A stretch of 64,000 nt of DNA from Caryophanales bacterium UBA743 (GCA_002297365.1 DBKT01000013.1:127332-191331); one strand, 5' to 3'; shown: positions 16,764 through 26,618, counted from the stretch's first letter. Notes: generated by a model from the letters alone, not told the origin. Translations and numbers: made by a program.

Positions 16764-17885
16764 ATGCGTTTCACAATAAATAAGAACGAATTTCTCAAAG
16801 GTTTGCTAATCGCTTCCAGAGCGATCGGCTCGAAGAGCGTGAATCCAACGTTGCTCGGTTTCAAGCTTGAGATGAATAACGACGGTTTGGAAATTACGGC
16901 GAGCAATGACGACATCGCCATTTGGACGTTGGTTCCTCAAGCAAAAGGAGAAAAAGAAATCATCCGTAATTTCTCCTTTGGGACGTCTCTTATCAACGCC
17001 CATCTTTTAACGGAAGTCGTTCGTAAGATGGAGGGGGATGAAATCTCTTTGGAAGTCATTGATGACAGAGTCGCTAAAATTGATGATGGCAACACGAACT
17101 TCCAGCTCAATTGCCAAACGGCCGACGAGTATCCGGACATCGATTTAGAAAAAGGCGAAAACACCTTTAGCATTCCTTGCCAGGATTTAACAAAACTCGT
17201 TGAGACCACTGCCTTTGCGGCATTAGATAAAAACACGAGGCCAATCCTTACCGCCATCAACCTAAAAGGTGAAGGAGGGGAGCTGACCGCTACCGCAACC
17301 GATTCTGCAAGACTTTCAAAGAAATCCGTTGAAATCGACGAATCGATTCGCTTTTCTGCCAACGTTCCTGCGAAAACCCTTTTGGAAGTGACGCGTCTTT
17401 TCGAAGGAACCCCGACGGTTGAGATAGCCGCCGGCGGGAACAAAATCATCTTCAGCTTCGGCAACACCATCGTCAAAAGCCGTCTGATCGCTGGTGACTA
17501 TCCTGTTTCCAATTCCATCATCCCCTCCAACTTCAACTACCGTTTGAGCGTAAGGGCGAATGAACTATTAAACGCCATTGACCGCGTTTCCATTTTGGTC
17601 ACCGACCGCGCGGCCGTTGTCAAACTCGCTATGTCTAACGACGGCGTGGAAGTCACTTCTTCCAGCGATCAGTTTGGTTCCGGAGCGGAAACCATCAGCA
17701 ATGTTCAATATCAGGGGGAACGTTTGGAAGTCGCCTTTAATGCCTTGTTTGTCACGCAAGCGGTTAAGGCGCTTTGCTCTGACGACGTGGAATTTAAATT
17801 TATCGGCGAAATGAAGCCGTTCGTCGTTGTAAATCCTAACGATAACACCACAGTGGAACTCATCACCCCGATGAGAACTCGCTAA
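16764..17885 (+). CDS. dnaN: DNA polymerase III beta sliding clamp
   Basis: The processivity clamp of the replicase, a ring of two subunits each with three similar domains. The N-terminus (MRFTINKNEFLKGLLIASRAI), the middle segment NTRPILTAINLKGEGGELTATATDSARL and the C-terminal end VVNPNDNTTVELITPMRTR are all typical. Length 373 aa is normal. A strong AAGAAGGAGAA site is upstream, and the gene follows dnaA after the origin gap. A strong terminator follows it. Confidence 0.96.
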   Translation: MRFTINKNEFLKGLLIASRAIGSKSVNPTLLGFKLEMNNDGLEITASNDDIAIWTLVPQAKGEKEIIRNFSFGTSLINAHLLTEVVRKMEGDEISLEVIDDRVAKIDDGNTNFQLNCQTADEYPDIDLEKGENTFSIPCQDLTKLVETTAFAALDKNTRPILTAINLKGEGGELTATATDSARLSKKSVEIDESIRFSANVPAKTLLEVTRLFEGTPTVEIAAGGNKIIFSFGNTIVKSRLIAGDYPVSNSIIPSNFNYRLSVRANELLNAIDRVSILVTDRAAVVKLAMSNDGVEVTSSSDQFGSGAETISNVQYQGERLEVAFNALFVTQAVKALCSDDVEFKFIGEMKPFVVVNPNDNTTVELITPMRTR

Positions 17886-17902
17886 TTTACAAAACAACAG
17901 AT

Positions 17903-17930
17903 AAGCGCCAAAAAAACTTGGCGCTTTTTT
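17903..17930 (+). terminator. Intrinsic terminator after dnaN
   Basis: AGCGCCAA-(6 nt)-TTGGCGCT is followed by TTTTT. A second hairpin (TTGGCC/GGGCCAA) follows at about 17937-17955 without a T run. Confidence 0.9.
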
Positions 17931-18054
17931 CTGCGTTGGCCTTTTTGGGGCCAAAACTCCCTCTAAAAACGATTTTTATAAGTTTTCCGGTAAAATTTAC
18001 AAGGCCTGCTGTTTTCATTTAAAATTGAGCACTTTTTTGCTTTCTTTTTATTAC

Positions 18055-18066
18055 TACTACGTAGTA
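18055..18066. promoter_or_regulatory. 12-bp palindrome upstream of yaaA
   Basis: TACTACGTAGTA is a perfect palindrome 22 bp before the yaaA ATG, next to AT-rich AAAATATAC that could be a -10 region. It may be an operator for the yaaA-recF-gyrBA genes; no -35 box is convincing. Confidence 0.35.
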
Positions 18067-18087
18067 AAATATACATAGGGTAAAAAC

Positions 18088-18312
18088 ATGTCGAAAGAAG
18101 TCAAAAACATCATCATTCACACGGATTACATCACCTTGGGGCAACTCTTGAAGTTTGCGGATGTTGTTATGGAGGGCGGAGAGGCGAAAGCTTACCTCGC
18201 TTCAAGCAAGATTTTGGTAAATGGAATCGAGGAAAATCGCCGAGGAAAAAAGATCCGCTCTGGAGATACCGTTGAACTTCCTGAGATGGTGATTCAAATC
18301 AGTCATCAATGA
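18088..18312 (+). CDS. yaaA: S4-domain RNA-binding protein YaaA
   Basis: A 74-residue S4-like protein (TLGQLLKFADVVMEGGEAKAYL, then KILVNGIEENRRGKKIRSGD), the conserved small gene between dnaN and recF in Bacillota (YaaA/RlbA). The S4 fold binds structured RNA; homologues are linked to ribosome assembly. Only a weak AGGG precedes the ATG. Its stop overlaps the recF start by four bases (ATGA). Confidence 0.92.
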   Translation: MSKEVKNIIIHTDYITLGQLLKFADVVMEGGEAKAYLASSKILVNGIEENRRGKKIRSGDTVELPEMVIQISHQ

Positions 18313-19376
18313 TTATTACCCGTTTAGAGCTTAGGAATTTTCGTTCCTATCCCTGCCTTAACTTGGATTTTTCGGAAAAGAACAACATTCTTGTCGGAAA
18401 AAACGGCGCGGGAAAAACGAATCTTGTCGAAGGAATCTATCTTCTTTCTTTGTGCAAAAGCTGGAGAAGTGGTGATATCAGAACGCTTATTCGTCAAGGA
18501 GAGGAATCCGCTTTCATACGCGCGTATGTGCGTGAAGGCGAAATGTCGCGAAAACTCGAAATCCTGATTACACCAAAAGGAAAGAAGATTTCTTTGAATG
18601 ACAAACCCGTTAAAAGGCTTAGCGAATTATCCAAGCTCGTCAACGTCACTTTATTCTCCCCGGAAGACGTCAATCTGTTCAAAGGTTCTCCTTCCTCGAG
18701 AAGAAATTTCTTGGATGTTTCGATTTCGAAAGAACTAACCCTTTATCTCTCTCTTATTGGAAGATATGGAAAAATTCTGCAAGAAAGGAATATGGCCTTG
18801 AAATCCCCTAGCCCCGATAAGACTTACCTAGAGGTTCTCACGAATCAATTAATTGATGTTTCTGAGCCTATAACCCATTATAGGCACGAATATCTAACGA
18901 GATTGAATAAAATCCTTGATGGGGTGGCGAACGCTCTCTATGAGAACGATAGAAGCCTTCGCTTAATCTACAAACCGTTTATTAAAGAAAACGATTTCAA
19001 AGAAATGGCTAGCAAGCTTTATCGCAAGAACTTAGACAACGACCTTCTTCACAAGATGACGATGATTGGCGTTCACCGTGAAGATTTCTCGCTCTTACTG
19101 GATGGGAATGACGTCGCTCTATACGGCTCTCAAGGAGAAAACCGCTTAGCGGCCATCGCCTTGAAAATCGCTCCCTATTTCTTAATTGAAGAGAAGGAAA
19201 AGAAACCAATCACAATCCTGGATGATGTTTATAGTGAATTAGACGATAAACATTCTCTGCGATTGACTAAATTGTTAAAGAATCTCGGCCAGGTATTCGT
19301 GACTACCGCCGATTATTCGATAAAAGGAGATGCCATCATCGACGTCTCCAAAGAAAGTGCCACAAGGAGGAAATGA
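18309..19376 (+). CDS. recF: DNA replication/repair ATPase RecF
   Basis: An SMC-like ATPase that loads RecA at gaps via RecFOR. It shows RLELRNFRSYPCLNLDFS at the N-terminus, Walker A ILVGKNGAGKTNLVEGIYLL near residue 31, the signature-like YGSQGENRLAAIALKIA and Walker B PITILDDVYSELDD. The protein is 355 aa. It starts inside the yaaA stop and ends one base before the gyrB ATG; the gyrB Shine-Dalgarno lies in its last codons. Confidence 0.95.
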   Translation: MIITRLELRNFRSYPCLNLDFSEKNNILVGKNGAGKTNLVEGIYLLSLCKSWRSGDIRTLIRQGEESAFIRAYVREGEMSRKLEILITPKGKKISLNDKPVKRLSELSKLVNVTLFSPEDVNLFKGSPSSRRNFLDVSISKELTLYLSLIGRYGKILQERNMALKSPSPDKTYLEVLTNQLIDVSEPITHYRHEYLTRLNKILDGVANALYENDRSLRLIYKPFIKENDFKEMASKLYRKNLDNDLLHKMTMIGVHREDFSLLLDGNDVALYGSQGENRLAAIALKIAPYFLIEEKEKKPITILDDVYSELDDKHSLRLTKLLKNLGQVFVTTADYSIKGDAIIDVSKESATRRK

Positions 19377-19377
19377 T

Positions 19378-21507
19378 ATGGCAGAAGAGAAAAAAGCTGA
19401 TTCGGTTCGCTTAGATGGATCTCAGGAAAACGAAGAAGCTCGTCAGGATGAACTCTTGAAAGTCGCAAAAGAAAGCGGCGTCAGCGCGGAATCGTTGAAA
19501 GAAGAAGACAAATTCCAATATAAGATAGAAGATGTCACCGACGAAAAGAAAATTGAGAAAGCGGATGCGAAATATACCGCTGAAAACATTCAAGTTCTGG
19601 AAGGCCTTGAGGCCGTTAGGAAACGTCCGGGCATGTATATTGCGACTACCGCTAGCGCCGGCCTTCATCACCTTGTTTGGGAAATCGTGGACAATTCCAT
19701 CGATGAAGCTCTCGCGGGGTATTGTGATCATATCGAAGTGACCATCGAGAAAGACAATTCCATCACCGTTTCGGATAACGGCCGTGGCATTCCTGTCGAC
19801 ATCGTTTCCAAATCTGGCCTATCCGGCGTTGAAACGGCTTATACGATTTTGCATGCCGGCGGCAAATTCGGCGAAGGCGGTGGATATAAGGTATCAGGCG
19901 GTTTGCACGGCGTCGGCGCTTCCGTTGTGAACGCCCTTTCCACGCTTTGCGAAGTCACCGTTCATAAAGATGGCGGCATTTATTATGTCAAATTCGTCAA
20001 TGGCGGCCACATCGTCGAACATTTAAAGAAAATCGGAACTTGCTCTCCAGAAGAACACGGCACGACCGTTCATTTTTCGCCTGATCCGGAGATTTTCACC
20101 GAGACGACGATCTATAATTACGACACCATCAAAAACCATTTGAGACAAATGGCTTTCTTAAATGGCGGCGTGAAGATAACTTTGACCGATTTGCGCCCAG
20201 AAACCCCGGTGAGCGAAGTTTTCCTTTATAATGGCGGCATTCGTGAATACGTTTCCTTCATTAACGCCGGCAAACTTCCGATCAACAACGAAGTTCTTTA
20301 TTGCCAAGGCGTCGAAGAAGTCACTTTGCTTGACGGGACAAAAGAAAGGATTTACGCCGAGGTCGCGATGCAATGGACGGATTATTACAACAATGACGGC
20401 GTTTATTCTTTCTGTAACAATATCTCCACAAAAGAAGGCGGAACCCACGTTGAGGGCTTTAATCTCGCTTTGAATAGAACCATTAACGATTATGCTCGTA
20501 AGAATAAATTCCTGGATGACAAATCATCCAATTTCACCACGGATGATTGCCGTGAAGGTCTAACTTGCGTCATTTCCGTCAAACATCCAAACCCGCAATA
20601 CGAGGGACAAACGAAAACCAAACTCGGCAATTCCGAGGTGCGCAAGATCGTTTCCACGATCGTTGGCTCTTATTTGCAAGAATACCTTTTGGAGCATCCT
20701 GACCAAGCCAAGCTCATCATCGAAAAGGTTAAACTTGCCGCATCCGGGCGTATGGCCGCTCAAAAGGCGCGTGAATCCACGCGTAAGAGTTCTTTGGGGA
20801 TCACGACCCTTCCGGGAAAATTAGCGGATTGCTCCTCCAAGGATCCGGCTGAATGCGAACTTTATATCGTTGAGGGTAATTCCGCAGGCGGTTCCGCCAA
20901 GACGGGGCGCGATAGACGTATCCAAGCCATCCTTCCTTTGAGAGGCAAAATTCTTAACGTCGAGAAAGCAAACGAGGAACGCATTTTCCGCAACGCTGAA
21001 ATCGGCAATATGATTACCGCCATTGGCGCTGGCATCCGCGAAAATTTTGATGTCAGCAAGATTCGTTATCATAAAATTGTCATCATGACCGATGCTGATG
21101 TCGATGGCGATCACATCCGCATTCTATTGCTCACCTTCTTCTATCGCTTCATGAAGCCTCTTATTGATGGCGGTTATGTCTATATCGCTCAACCTCCGCT
21201 TTATAAGATCGACTATAAAGGGCAAGCTTACTACGCTTATAACGACGATCAATTGGAGCAACTTAAGAAAGCTCTTCAATTGAAACCGGGATACCCATTC
21301 CAACGTTATAAGGGACTTGGCGAAATGGATGCTCAACAACTTTGGGAAACAACCATGGATCCTAGCGTCAGAAAAATGATCCGCATCACAATCGATGACG
21401 CTACATTGGCTGACAAAGCCTTCACTGACCTCATGGGAGATGATGTTATGCCACGCAAAGAGTTCATCTCCAAGAACGCTAAATTCGTTCAAAACCTTGA
21501 TATTTAA
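19378..21507 (+). CDS. gyrB: DNA gyrase subunit B
   Basis: The ATPase subunit of gyrase. The conserved part begins near residue 66 (YTAENIQVLEGLEAVRKRPG), then GHKL ATP-binding motifs (EIVDNSIDEA, GGLHGVGASVVNALS), the Toprim domain (LYIVEGNSAGGSAKTGRDRR; MTDADVDGDHI) and the C-terminal QRYKGLGEMD. The start at 19378 is set by AAGGAGG just upstream; it leaves a ~60-residue acidic, lysine-rich N-terminal extension absent from standard GyrB. In the EGDSA motif the aspartate is replaced by Asn501 (AAT at 20878), the position of E. coli Asp426. Confidence 0.96.
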   Translation: MAEEKKADSVRLDGSQENEEARQDELLKVAKESGVSAESLKEEDKFQYKIEDVTDEKKIEKADAKYTAENIQVLEGLEAVRKRPGMYIATTASAGLHHLVWEIVDNSIDEALAGYCDHIEVTIEKDNSITVSDNGRGIPVDIVSKSGLSGVETAYTILHAGGKFGEGGGYKVSGGLHGVGASVVNALSTLCEVTVHKDGGIYYVKFVNGGHIVEHLKKIGTCSPEEHGTTVHFSPDPEIFTETTIYNYDTIKNHLRQMAFLNGGVKITLTDLRPETPVSEVFLYNGGIREYVSFINAGKLPINNEVLYCQGVEEVTLLDGTKERIYAEVAMQWTDYYNNDGVYSFCNNISTKEGGTHVEGFNLALNRTINDYARKNKFLDDKSSNFTTDDCREGLTCVISVKHPNPQYEGQTKTKLGNSEVRKIVSTIVGSYLQEYLLEHPDQAKLIIEKVKLAASGRMAAQKARESTRKSSLGITTLPGKLADCSSKDPAECELYIVEGNSAGGSAKTGRDRRIQAILPLRGKILNVEKANEERIFRNAEIGNMITAIGAGIRENFDVSKIRYHKIVIMTDADVDGDHIRILLLTFFYRFMKPLIDGGYVYIAQPPLYKIDYKGQAYYAYNDDQLEQLKKALQLKPGYPFQRYKGLGEMDAQQLWETTMDPSVRKMIRITIDDATLADKAFTDLMGDDVMPRKEFISKNAKFVQNLDI

Positions 21508-21522
21508 TAGAAGGAGAAAAAT

Positions 21523-24210
21523 ATGGCAGAAGAAAAGAAAAACGAAGAAGCCGTTCAAAACGACGCTTCTAATAATGAAGAAGGCGCGGTTGCCGGCATC
21601 GTTCCGGGCTTGATTGATAGAGAAATCACCGATGAGGTTCAAAACGCTTTCTTAAACTACTCGATGTCCGTTATTGAAAGCCGTGCCATTCCGGATGTCC
21701 GCGACGGTCTTAAACCAGTTCAAAGACGTATTATCTTCGGCATGAACGAATCCGGCATGCAACCGGGAAAACCATACAAGAAATGCGCTCGTATCGTTGG
21801 CGATGTCATGGGCAAGTACCACCCACATGGCGATAGCGCTATTTATGGAACGCTCGTCCGTTTGGCTCAGCCATTCGCCATGAGATATTGCTTGGCTGAT
21901 GGACATGGTAACTTTGGCGATGTCGATGGCGATGAAGCCGCGGCTATGCGTTATACGGAAGCCCGTATGACCAAACTTGCGGTGGAGATGGTCCGCGATT
22001 TGGATAAAGACACCGTTGATTTCATGGATAACTACGACGGCACCGAAAGAGAGCCGTCCGTTTTGCCGAGTCGCTTCCCTAATTTGATCGTGAATGGTTC
22101 TGAGGGTATTGCCGTTGGTATGGCTACGAATATGCCAACCCACAATCTCACCGAAGCGATTAATGCGACCGTTGCTGTTGCTAGGAACCCGGAGATCACT
22201 CCTTTGGAATTGATGCAGAATTACATCTATGGACCTGATTTCCCTACTGGCGGCGTTATTTTGGGCCGTCAGGGAATTCTCGATTACTTCACCAACGGCA
22301 CCGGAACGATTAATATTCGTTCGAGATATCACATCGAAGAAAGCGAATCTGGCAAAGCTTCGATTATCGTTACCGAAATTCCTTACCAAGTAAACAAGGC
22401 TGCCATGATTGAAAACATGGCTTCTCTGGTCCGCGATAAAGTGATTGACGGCATCACCGATATTCGTGATGAATCTTCAAAAGAAGGCATACGTGTGGTG
22501 ATTGAAATCCGCCGTGACACCATTCCGGAAGTTGTCGCGAATAATCTTTTGAAACACACGCAACTTCAAATCACTTACGGCGTCATCAATCTTTGCTTGT
22601 TAAATGGCGAGCCAAAGGTTTTGGGCATCGTCCCGATGATCCAAGCCTATATCGATCATCAAATGGACGTTTTGACGCGCCGTACGAAATTCTTATTAAA
22701 AAGGGATAGCGACCGCGATCACATCGTGACTGGCTTGATACTCGCTCATGATAACATCGACGAAGTCATCCACATCATCCGTGGCAGTAAAACCGATGAG
22801 GAATCTGCCGCTAAATTAAACGAAAGATTTGGTCTCTCTAAACCTCAAACCGATGCCATTTTGGCTATGACTCTCCGCCGTTTGGAAGGCCTAGAACAAG
22901 AAAAACTCCAAAATGAGCACACAGAACTCACGAAAAACATCGCTCATTATAATTGGCTTCTCTCCGATTCTAAGAACATCCTTGAGATGATGATTCAAGA
23001 ATTAGAGGAGATCAAAAATAAATTTGGCGATGCCCGTCTTACCGAAATCTCCAATCAAGCCGCGGATATCGATAACGAAGACCTCTTGCCACAAGAGAAT
23101 ATCCTTGTCGTCTTAACGAAGAAAGGCTACGTCAAGAGAATGTCCGACGACACCTTCCGCACGCAAAATAGGGGAGGACGCGGGGTAAAAGGAATCACGA
23201 CCACCTCTGGTGATATCGTTCAACTTATGCTTCACACGAAGACGCATACCGATATCATGTTCTTCTCTAGTTTGGGATTCGTTTACCGTTTACGCGGATA
23301 CATGATTCCTGACGGAGAAAGAAACTCCAAAGGCATTCCTGCCGTTAACTTGCTGAATTTGGCGCAGGATGAAAAAGTCGTCGCTATCGTTCCTTGCGAT
23401 GATTACCCAGAAAGCGATTATCTCTTCTTCGCAACCGTTAATGGCGTTGTTAAGAGAACGAAACTCACTGAATTCGCTTCCATTCACTCCAACGGCAAAA
23501 GAGCCATTACCCTTAGAGAAGGCGATGAGCTCCTCAATGTGAAAAAGACCCATGGCAATGATTTGATTTCCCTTGCTTCTAGTAACGGAAAAGTGTGCAC
23601 CTTCTATGAAGATGATGTGCGTGCGATGGGTAGAAGCGCAGCTGGTGTCACGGGCATGGATTTGAAAGACGGATCCCATCTTGTTGACATCACGGGTTCT
23701 ATGGATGGAACATTGGCTCTCGCCCTTACTTCTAATGGATTTGGGAAACTCTCCTATTTCAAAGATACCGACATCACCAACGAGGACGGCACAACTACTC
23801 ACTATGATGGATACCGTTTGACCTCTAGAGGAGCAAAAGGCGTCTTCTCCATCAAAGATAACGGAAAGAATGGTTCCTTAACCGCCTTACGTGCCGTAAA
23901 CGGCGATGAAGACTTAATTGTCATTACCAACAAAGGCATTGTTATCCGCACCCCTCTTTCTCAAGTTCATATCGCTGGAAGAAACACCGTAGGCGTTAAA
24001 GTCATCGCCCTTGAACCAGGGAATAAGGTCGCTTCCTTAGCCATCGTTCCGCATGAGGATGAAACGCTTGAAGATAATGCCCCTATCGAGGAAGACGAAA
24101 TCAATCCGTCTTTGGTCGCTCAAAACGATGAGAGCGCGAATAATCCAACTCCCGATGACGTTTCCGAAGGAGATAACTCCAACAACCCAACGCCAAATGA
24201 CGTTGAATAA
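21523..24210 (+). CDS. gyrA: DNA gyrase subunit A
   Basis: The breakage-reunion subunit. SMSVIESRAIPDVRDGLKPVQRR starts the conserved core. The quinolone-determining loop is HPHGDSAIYGTLVRLAQPF with Ser105 (E. coli Ser83) kept and Gly109 (codon GGA at 21847) where E. coli has Asp87. The catalytic-tyrosine region AAAMRYTEARMT follows, and the C-terminal beta-pinwheel includes the GyrA-box-like QNRGGRGVKGI that distinguishes gyrase from topoisomerase IV. A ~25-residue acidic N-terminal extension starts MAEEKK, like GyrB. An acidic C-terminal tail contains two NNPTP(D/N)DV repeats. Length 895 aa. Confidence 0.97.
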   Translation: MAEEKKNEEAVQNDASNNEEGAVAGIVPGLIDREITDEVQNAFLNYSMSVIESRAIPDVRDGLKPVQRRIIFGMNESGMQPGKPYKKCARIVGDVMGKYHPHGDSAIYGTLVRLAQPFAMRYCLADGHGNFGDVDGDEAAAMRYTEARMTKLAVEMVRDLDKDTVDFMDNYDGTEREPSVLPSRFPNLIVNGSEGIAVGMATNMPTHNLTEAINATVAVARNPEITPLELMQNYIYGPDFPTGGVILGRQGILDYFTNGTGTINIRSRYHIEESESGKASIIVTEIPYQVNKAAMIENMASLVRDKVIDGITDIRDESSKEGIRVVIEIRRDTIPEVVANNLLKHTQLQITYGVINLCLLNGEPKVLGIVPMIQAYIDHQMDVLTRRTKFLLKRDSDRDHIVTGLILAHDNIDEVIHIIRGSKTDEESAAKLNERFGLSKPQTDAILAMTLRRLEGLEQEKLQNEHTELTKNIAHYNWLLSDSKNILEMMIQELEEIKNKFGDARLTEISNQAADIDNEDLLPQENILVVLTKKGYVKRMSDDTFRTQNRGGRGVKGITTTSGDIVQLMLHTKTHTDIMFFSSLGFVYRLRGYMIPDGERNSKGIPAVNLLNLAQDEKVVAIVPCDDYPESDYLFFATVNGVVKRTKLTEFASIHSNGKRAITLREGDELLNVKKTHGNDLISLASSNGKVCTFYEDDVRAMGRSAAGVTGMDLKDGSHLVDITGSMDGTLALALTSNGFGKLSYFKDTDITNEDGTTTHYDGYRLTSRGAKGVFSIKDNGKNGSLTALRAVNGDEDLIVITNKGIVIRTPLSQVHIAGRNTVGVKVIALEPGNKVASLAIVPHEDETLEDNAPIEEDEINPSLVAQNDESANNPTPDDVSEGDNSNNPTPNDVE

Positions 24211-24215
24211 CACGA

Positions 24216-25223
24216 ATGAGAATTCTGATTCATTTCGATCCAGAGCCTTCTAAAGGTGCTTTCTTGGGGACGCGCCTAAGAAAAAACATCAAAGGGGCTC
24301 TGGAGCTCCAAAATATCGTGTGGGTTGATTCCATTTATGCGAAAGCGGATATTTGCCATCTACTTTCCCCTCTTGATGAAGCGCTAGCGAAAGAGGCGAA
24401 AGAGGAAGGAATTCCGATTGTGACAAACGCTTTCTATACGGAAGAAGACCCATCCGCCTCCTTCCTTTCCAGAAATGTTTTAGGGGATTACGTCCTCACC
24501 CAAAAAGGGAAAAAACTTCTGGAGATGTCGGATTGCGTCCTTATTCCCAACCTCCAAGCAAAAGAATTTTTGCAAAAAACCTTTCCCAAAAAGCGTCTTG
24601 AGGTTGCGACTCCGGGCGTGAATCCCATTCGTTTTGAAATATTGGATGACGTCGTTAAAAAATCTTTCCTTTATTACGAACGATTCGGCGAAAACGAAAA
24701 ATATTTCTTAAGCGTAGGCGCTTATCAGGAAAAAAAGACCTTAGCAAAACTAAAAAGGCTGGCGGAAGCCGTTCCGGAATGTCGTTTCTTCTTCATTGGA
24801 GGGGATTTTGGAAGCAGGGCGTCTCCTTTAAACTCCTTGAATAAGAAAAACCCAAAAAACCTTCATTTCCTCCCTCTTCTTTCCGATGATTTATATCGTT
24901 CGGCTTTGAAAGAGAGCGCTGGCATGCTCTTTTTCGATTCTCTTTTCGGAAAAGAGATGCTCGTTTTGGAGAGTTTTGCCTGCAAAATTCCGGTGTTTTT
25001 ATTAAATGCAGCGGAAGAAAAGAAACCCATCAAAGGAATAACACTCCTACCCACGATGGAAAAAAGTGCGAATATTCTTCCTTCCTTCTCACAAAAGGAT
25101 TTGGAAGAGACTATAATGACGGGGTATCAGGTCGCGGAAGAAAACGATCTTATGAGACTTGGTTCATCCCTGAAAACGATATACGAATCGTTGTTATTGA
25201 ATAAGGAGGGTTCCACAAAATGA
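24216..25223 (+). CDS. Putative GT4-type glycosyltransferase
   Basis: 335 residues with a GT-B/GT4-like look. The C-terminal half carries a YFLSVGAYQEKKTLAKLKRLAEAVPECRFFFIGG segment (start of a GT4 nucleotide-sugar domain) and later GMLFFDSLFGKEMLVLESFACKIPVFLL, matching the usual E-x(7)-E region and the A-x-x-I/PV motif. The N-terminal half (RILIHFDPEPSKGAFLGTRL) would bind an acceptor. No membrane helix or signal is seen. It starts 5 bp after gyrA without a clear Shine-Dalgarno, and its stop overlaps the serS start (ATGA). The substrate cannot be told; lipid glycosylation is one possibility. Confidence 0.6.
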   Translation: MRILIHFDPEPSKGAFLGTRLRKNIKGALELQNIVWVDSIYAKADICHLLSPLDEALAKEAKEEGIPIVTNAFYTEEDPSASFLSRNVLGDYVLTQKGKKLLEMSDCVLIPNLQAKEFLQKTFPKKRLEVATPGVNPIRFEILDDVVKKSFLYYERFGENEKYFLSVGAYQEKKTLAKLKRLAEAVPECRFFFIGGDFGSRASPLNSLNKKNPKNLHFLPLLSDDLYRSALKESAGMLFFDSLFGKEMLVLESFACKIPVFLLNAAEEKKPIKGITLLPTMEKSANILPSFSQKDLEETIMTGYQVAEENDLMRLGSSLKTIYESLLLNKEGSTK

Positions 25224-26503
25224 TTGACCCAAAATTAATTGAAGCAAAGCCAGAATACGTCAAAGAAGCCTTGGCGAAAAAACTATGGGATTTCGATCCT
25301 GCTCCATTGCTCGCTCTTTTTCAAAAGAGAAGAGAGCTCACGAAAGAGGTTGAAGAGAACAAAGCTCAGCAAAATCGTCTTTCCAAATCCGTCCCTCAAG
25401 TAAAAAAAGAAGGGGGAGACGTCCAAGCGATTTTTAAAGAAGTCAAAGAATTGGCCGCAAAGAATAAAGGCCATGAAGAAGAGCTCAAAACGGTAGAGAA
25501 TGAAATTCAATCCCAAATCGAAGTTCTTCCGAATCTCCCAGATCCCGATTTGGTTGGCGGGGGTAAAGAGAACAACCATCCCATTTATTCTTGGGGCAAG
25601 AAACCCACTTTCGATGGTTTCACCCCAAAAGACCATGTCGAGTTGGCTGAATCTCTAGGCTTAATCGATTATAAGCGTGCCGCAAAGATTTCTGGAACCG
25701 GCTCTTGGATTTATACCGGTTTAGGAGCGCAACTTGAATGGGCGTTGCTGAATTATTTTATCGCCACTCATCTTGCGGATGGATATACGATGATTCTCCC
25801 GCCTCATTTACTCAATGAAGCGTCTGGCTTCACCGCTGGGCAATTCCCTAAATTTAAGAATGATGTTTTCTGGCTGGAAGGAACAGACCCTAAGAAATTC
25901 CTCCTTCCTACAGCGGAAACCGCATTGGTGAATCTTCACCGCGATGAAGTTCTTTCTGAAGACGACCTTCCTAAGAAATATTTCGCTTACACTCCTTGCT
26001 ACCGTCGGGAAGCGGGCTCCTATCGTACCGAGGAAAGAGGCATGATTCGTGGCTACCAATTTGATAAAGTGGAAATGGTTCAATACACTACGGACACCGG
26101 TTCTGATAAAGCCTTCGACGAACTTGTCAAGAAAGCTCAGCATCTTCTTGAAGGTTTGGGACTTTGCTATCAGCTTGATAAGCTTGCCGCTGGCGATTGC
26201 TCTCATTCTATGGCGAGAACCTATGATATCGAAGTCTGGATTCCATCCATGGGCATCTTCAAAGAGGTCTCTTCCGTTTCTAATGCCAGGGATTATCAGG
26301 CAAGACGCGGCATGATCCGCTATAAAGATAAAGACGGCAAGATGCATTTCTGCCACACCTTAAACGGTTCTGGCTTAGCAACTTCCCGTGTCTTCCCAGC
26401 TATTTTGGAACAAAACCAACAAGCCGATGGCTCTGTCATCATCCCTGAGGTTCTTCGTCCATTTATGGGCGGTTTGTCTGTTTTGAAACCGATCAAGAAA
26501 TAA
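25220..26503 (+). CDS. serS: Seryl-tRNA synthetase
   Basis: A class II aminoacyl-tRNA synthetase. The N-terminal coiled-coil tRNA-binding arm covers about residues 30-105. The catalytic core has TAETALVNLHRDE, motif 2 CYRREAGSYRTEERGMIRGYQFDKVEM and motif 3 LNGSGLATSRVFPAILEQNQ. Length 427 aa is standard. AAGGAGGG precedes the ATG. It is the last gene of the gyrBA run and is followed by a terminator. Confidence 0.97.
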   Translation: MIDPKLIEAKPEYVKEALAKKLWDFDPAPLLALFQKRRELTKEVEENKAQQNRLSKSVPQVKKEGGDVQAIFKEVKELAAKNKGHEEELKTVENEIQSQIEVLPNLPDPDLVGGGKENNHPIYSWGKKPTFDGFTPKDHVELAESLGLIDYKRAAKISGTGSWIYTGLGAQLEWALLNYFIATHLADGYTMILPPHLLNEASGFTAGQFPKFKNDVFWLEGTDPKKFLLPTAETALVNLHRDEVLSEDDLPKKYFAYTPCYRREAGSYRTEERGMIRGYQFDKVEMVQYTTDTGSDKAFDELVKKAQHLLEGLGLCYQLDKLAAGDCSHSMARTYDIEVWIPSMGIFKEVSSVSNARDYQARRGMIRYKDKDGKMHFCHTLNGSGLATSRVFPAILEQNQQADGSVIIPEVLRPFMGGLSVLKPIKK

Positions 26504-26520
26504 CGCAAAACGTTTCTTTG

Positions 26521-26552
26521 AGCCGATTCCTGATATAAGGGGTCGGCTTTTT
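26521..26552 (+). terminator. Intrinsic terminator after serS
   Basis: AGCCGA and TCGGCT close a hairpin with an inner CC/GG pairing, followed by TTTTTAATT, 17 bp past the serS stop. Confidence 0.8.
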
Positions 26553-26618
26553 AATTAGCGTGGAAAAACCCTCATATCTATCGACAACATGTTTATTGAA
26601 TTTACATACACGGGTCCC

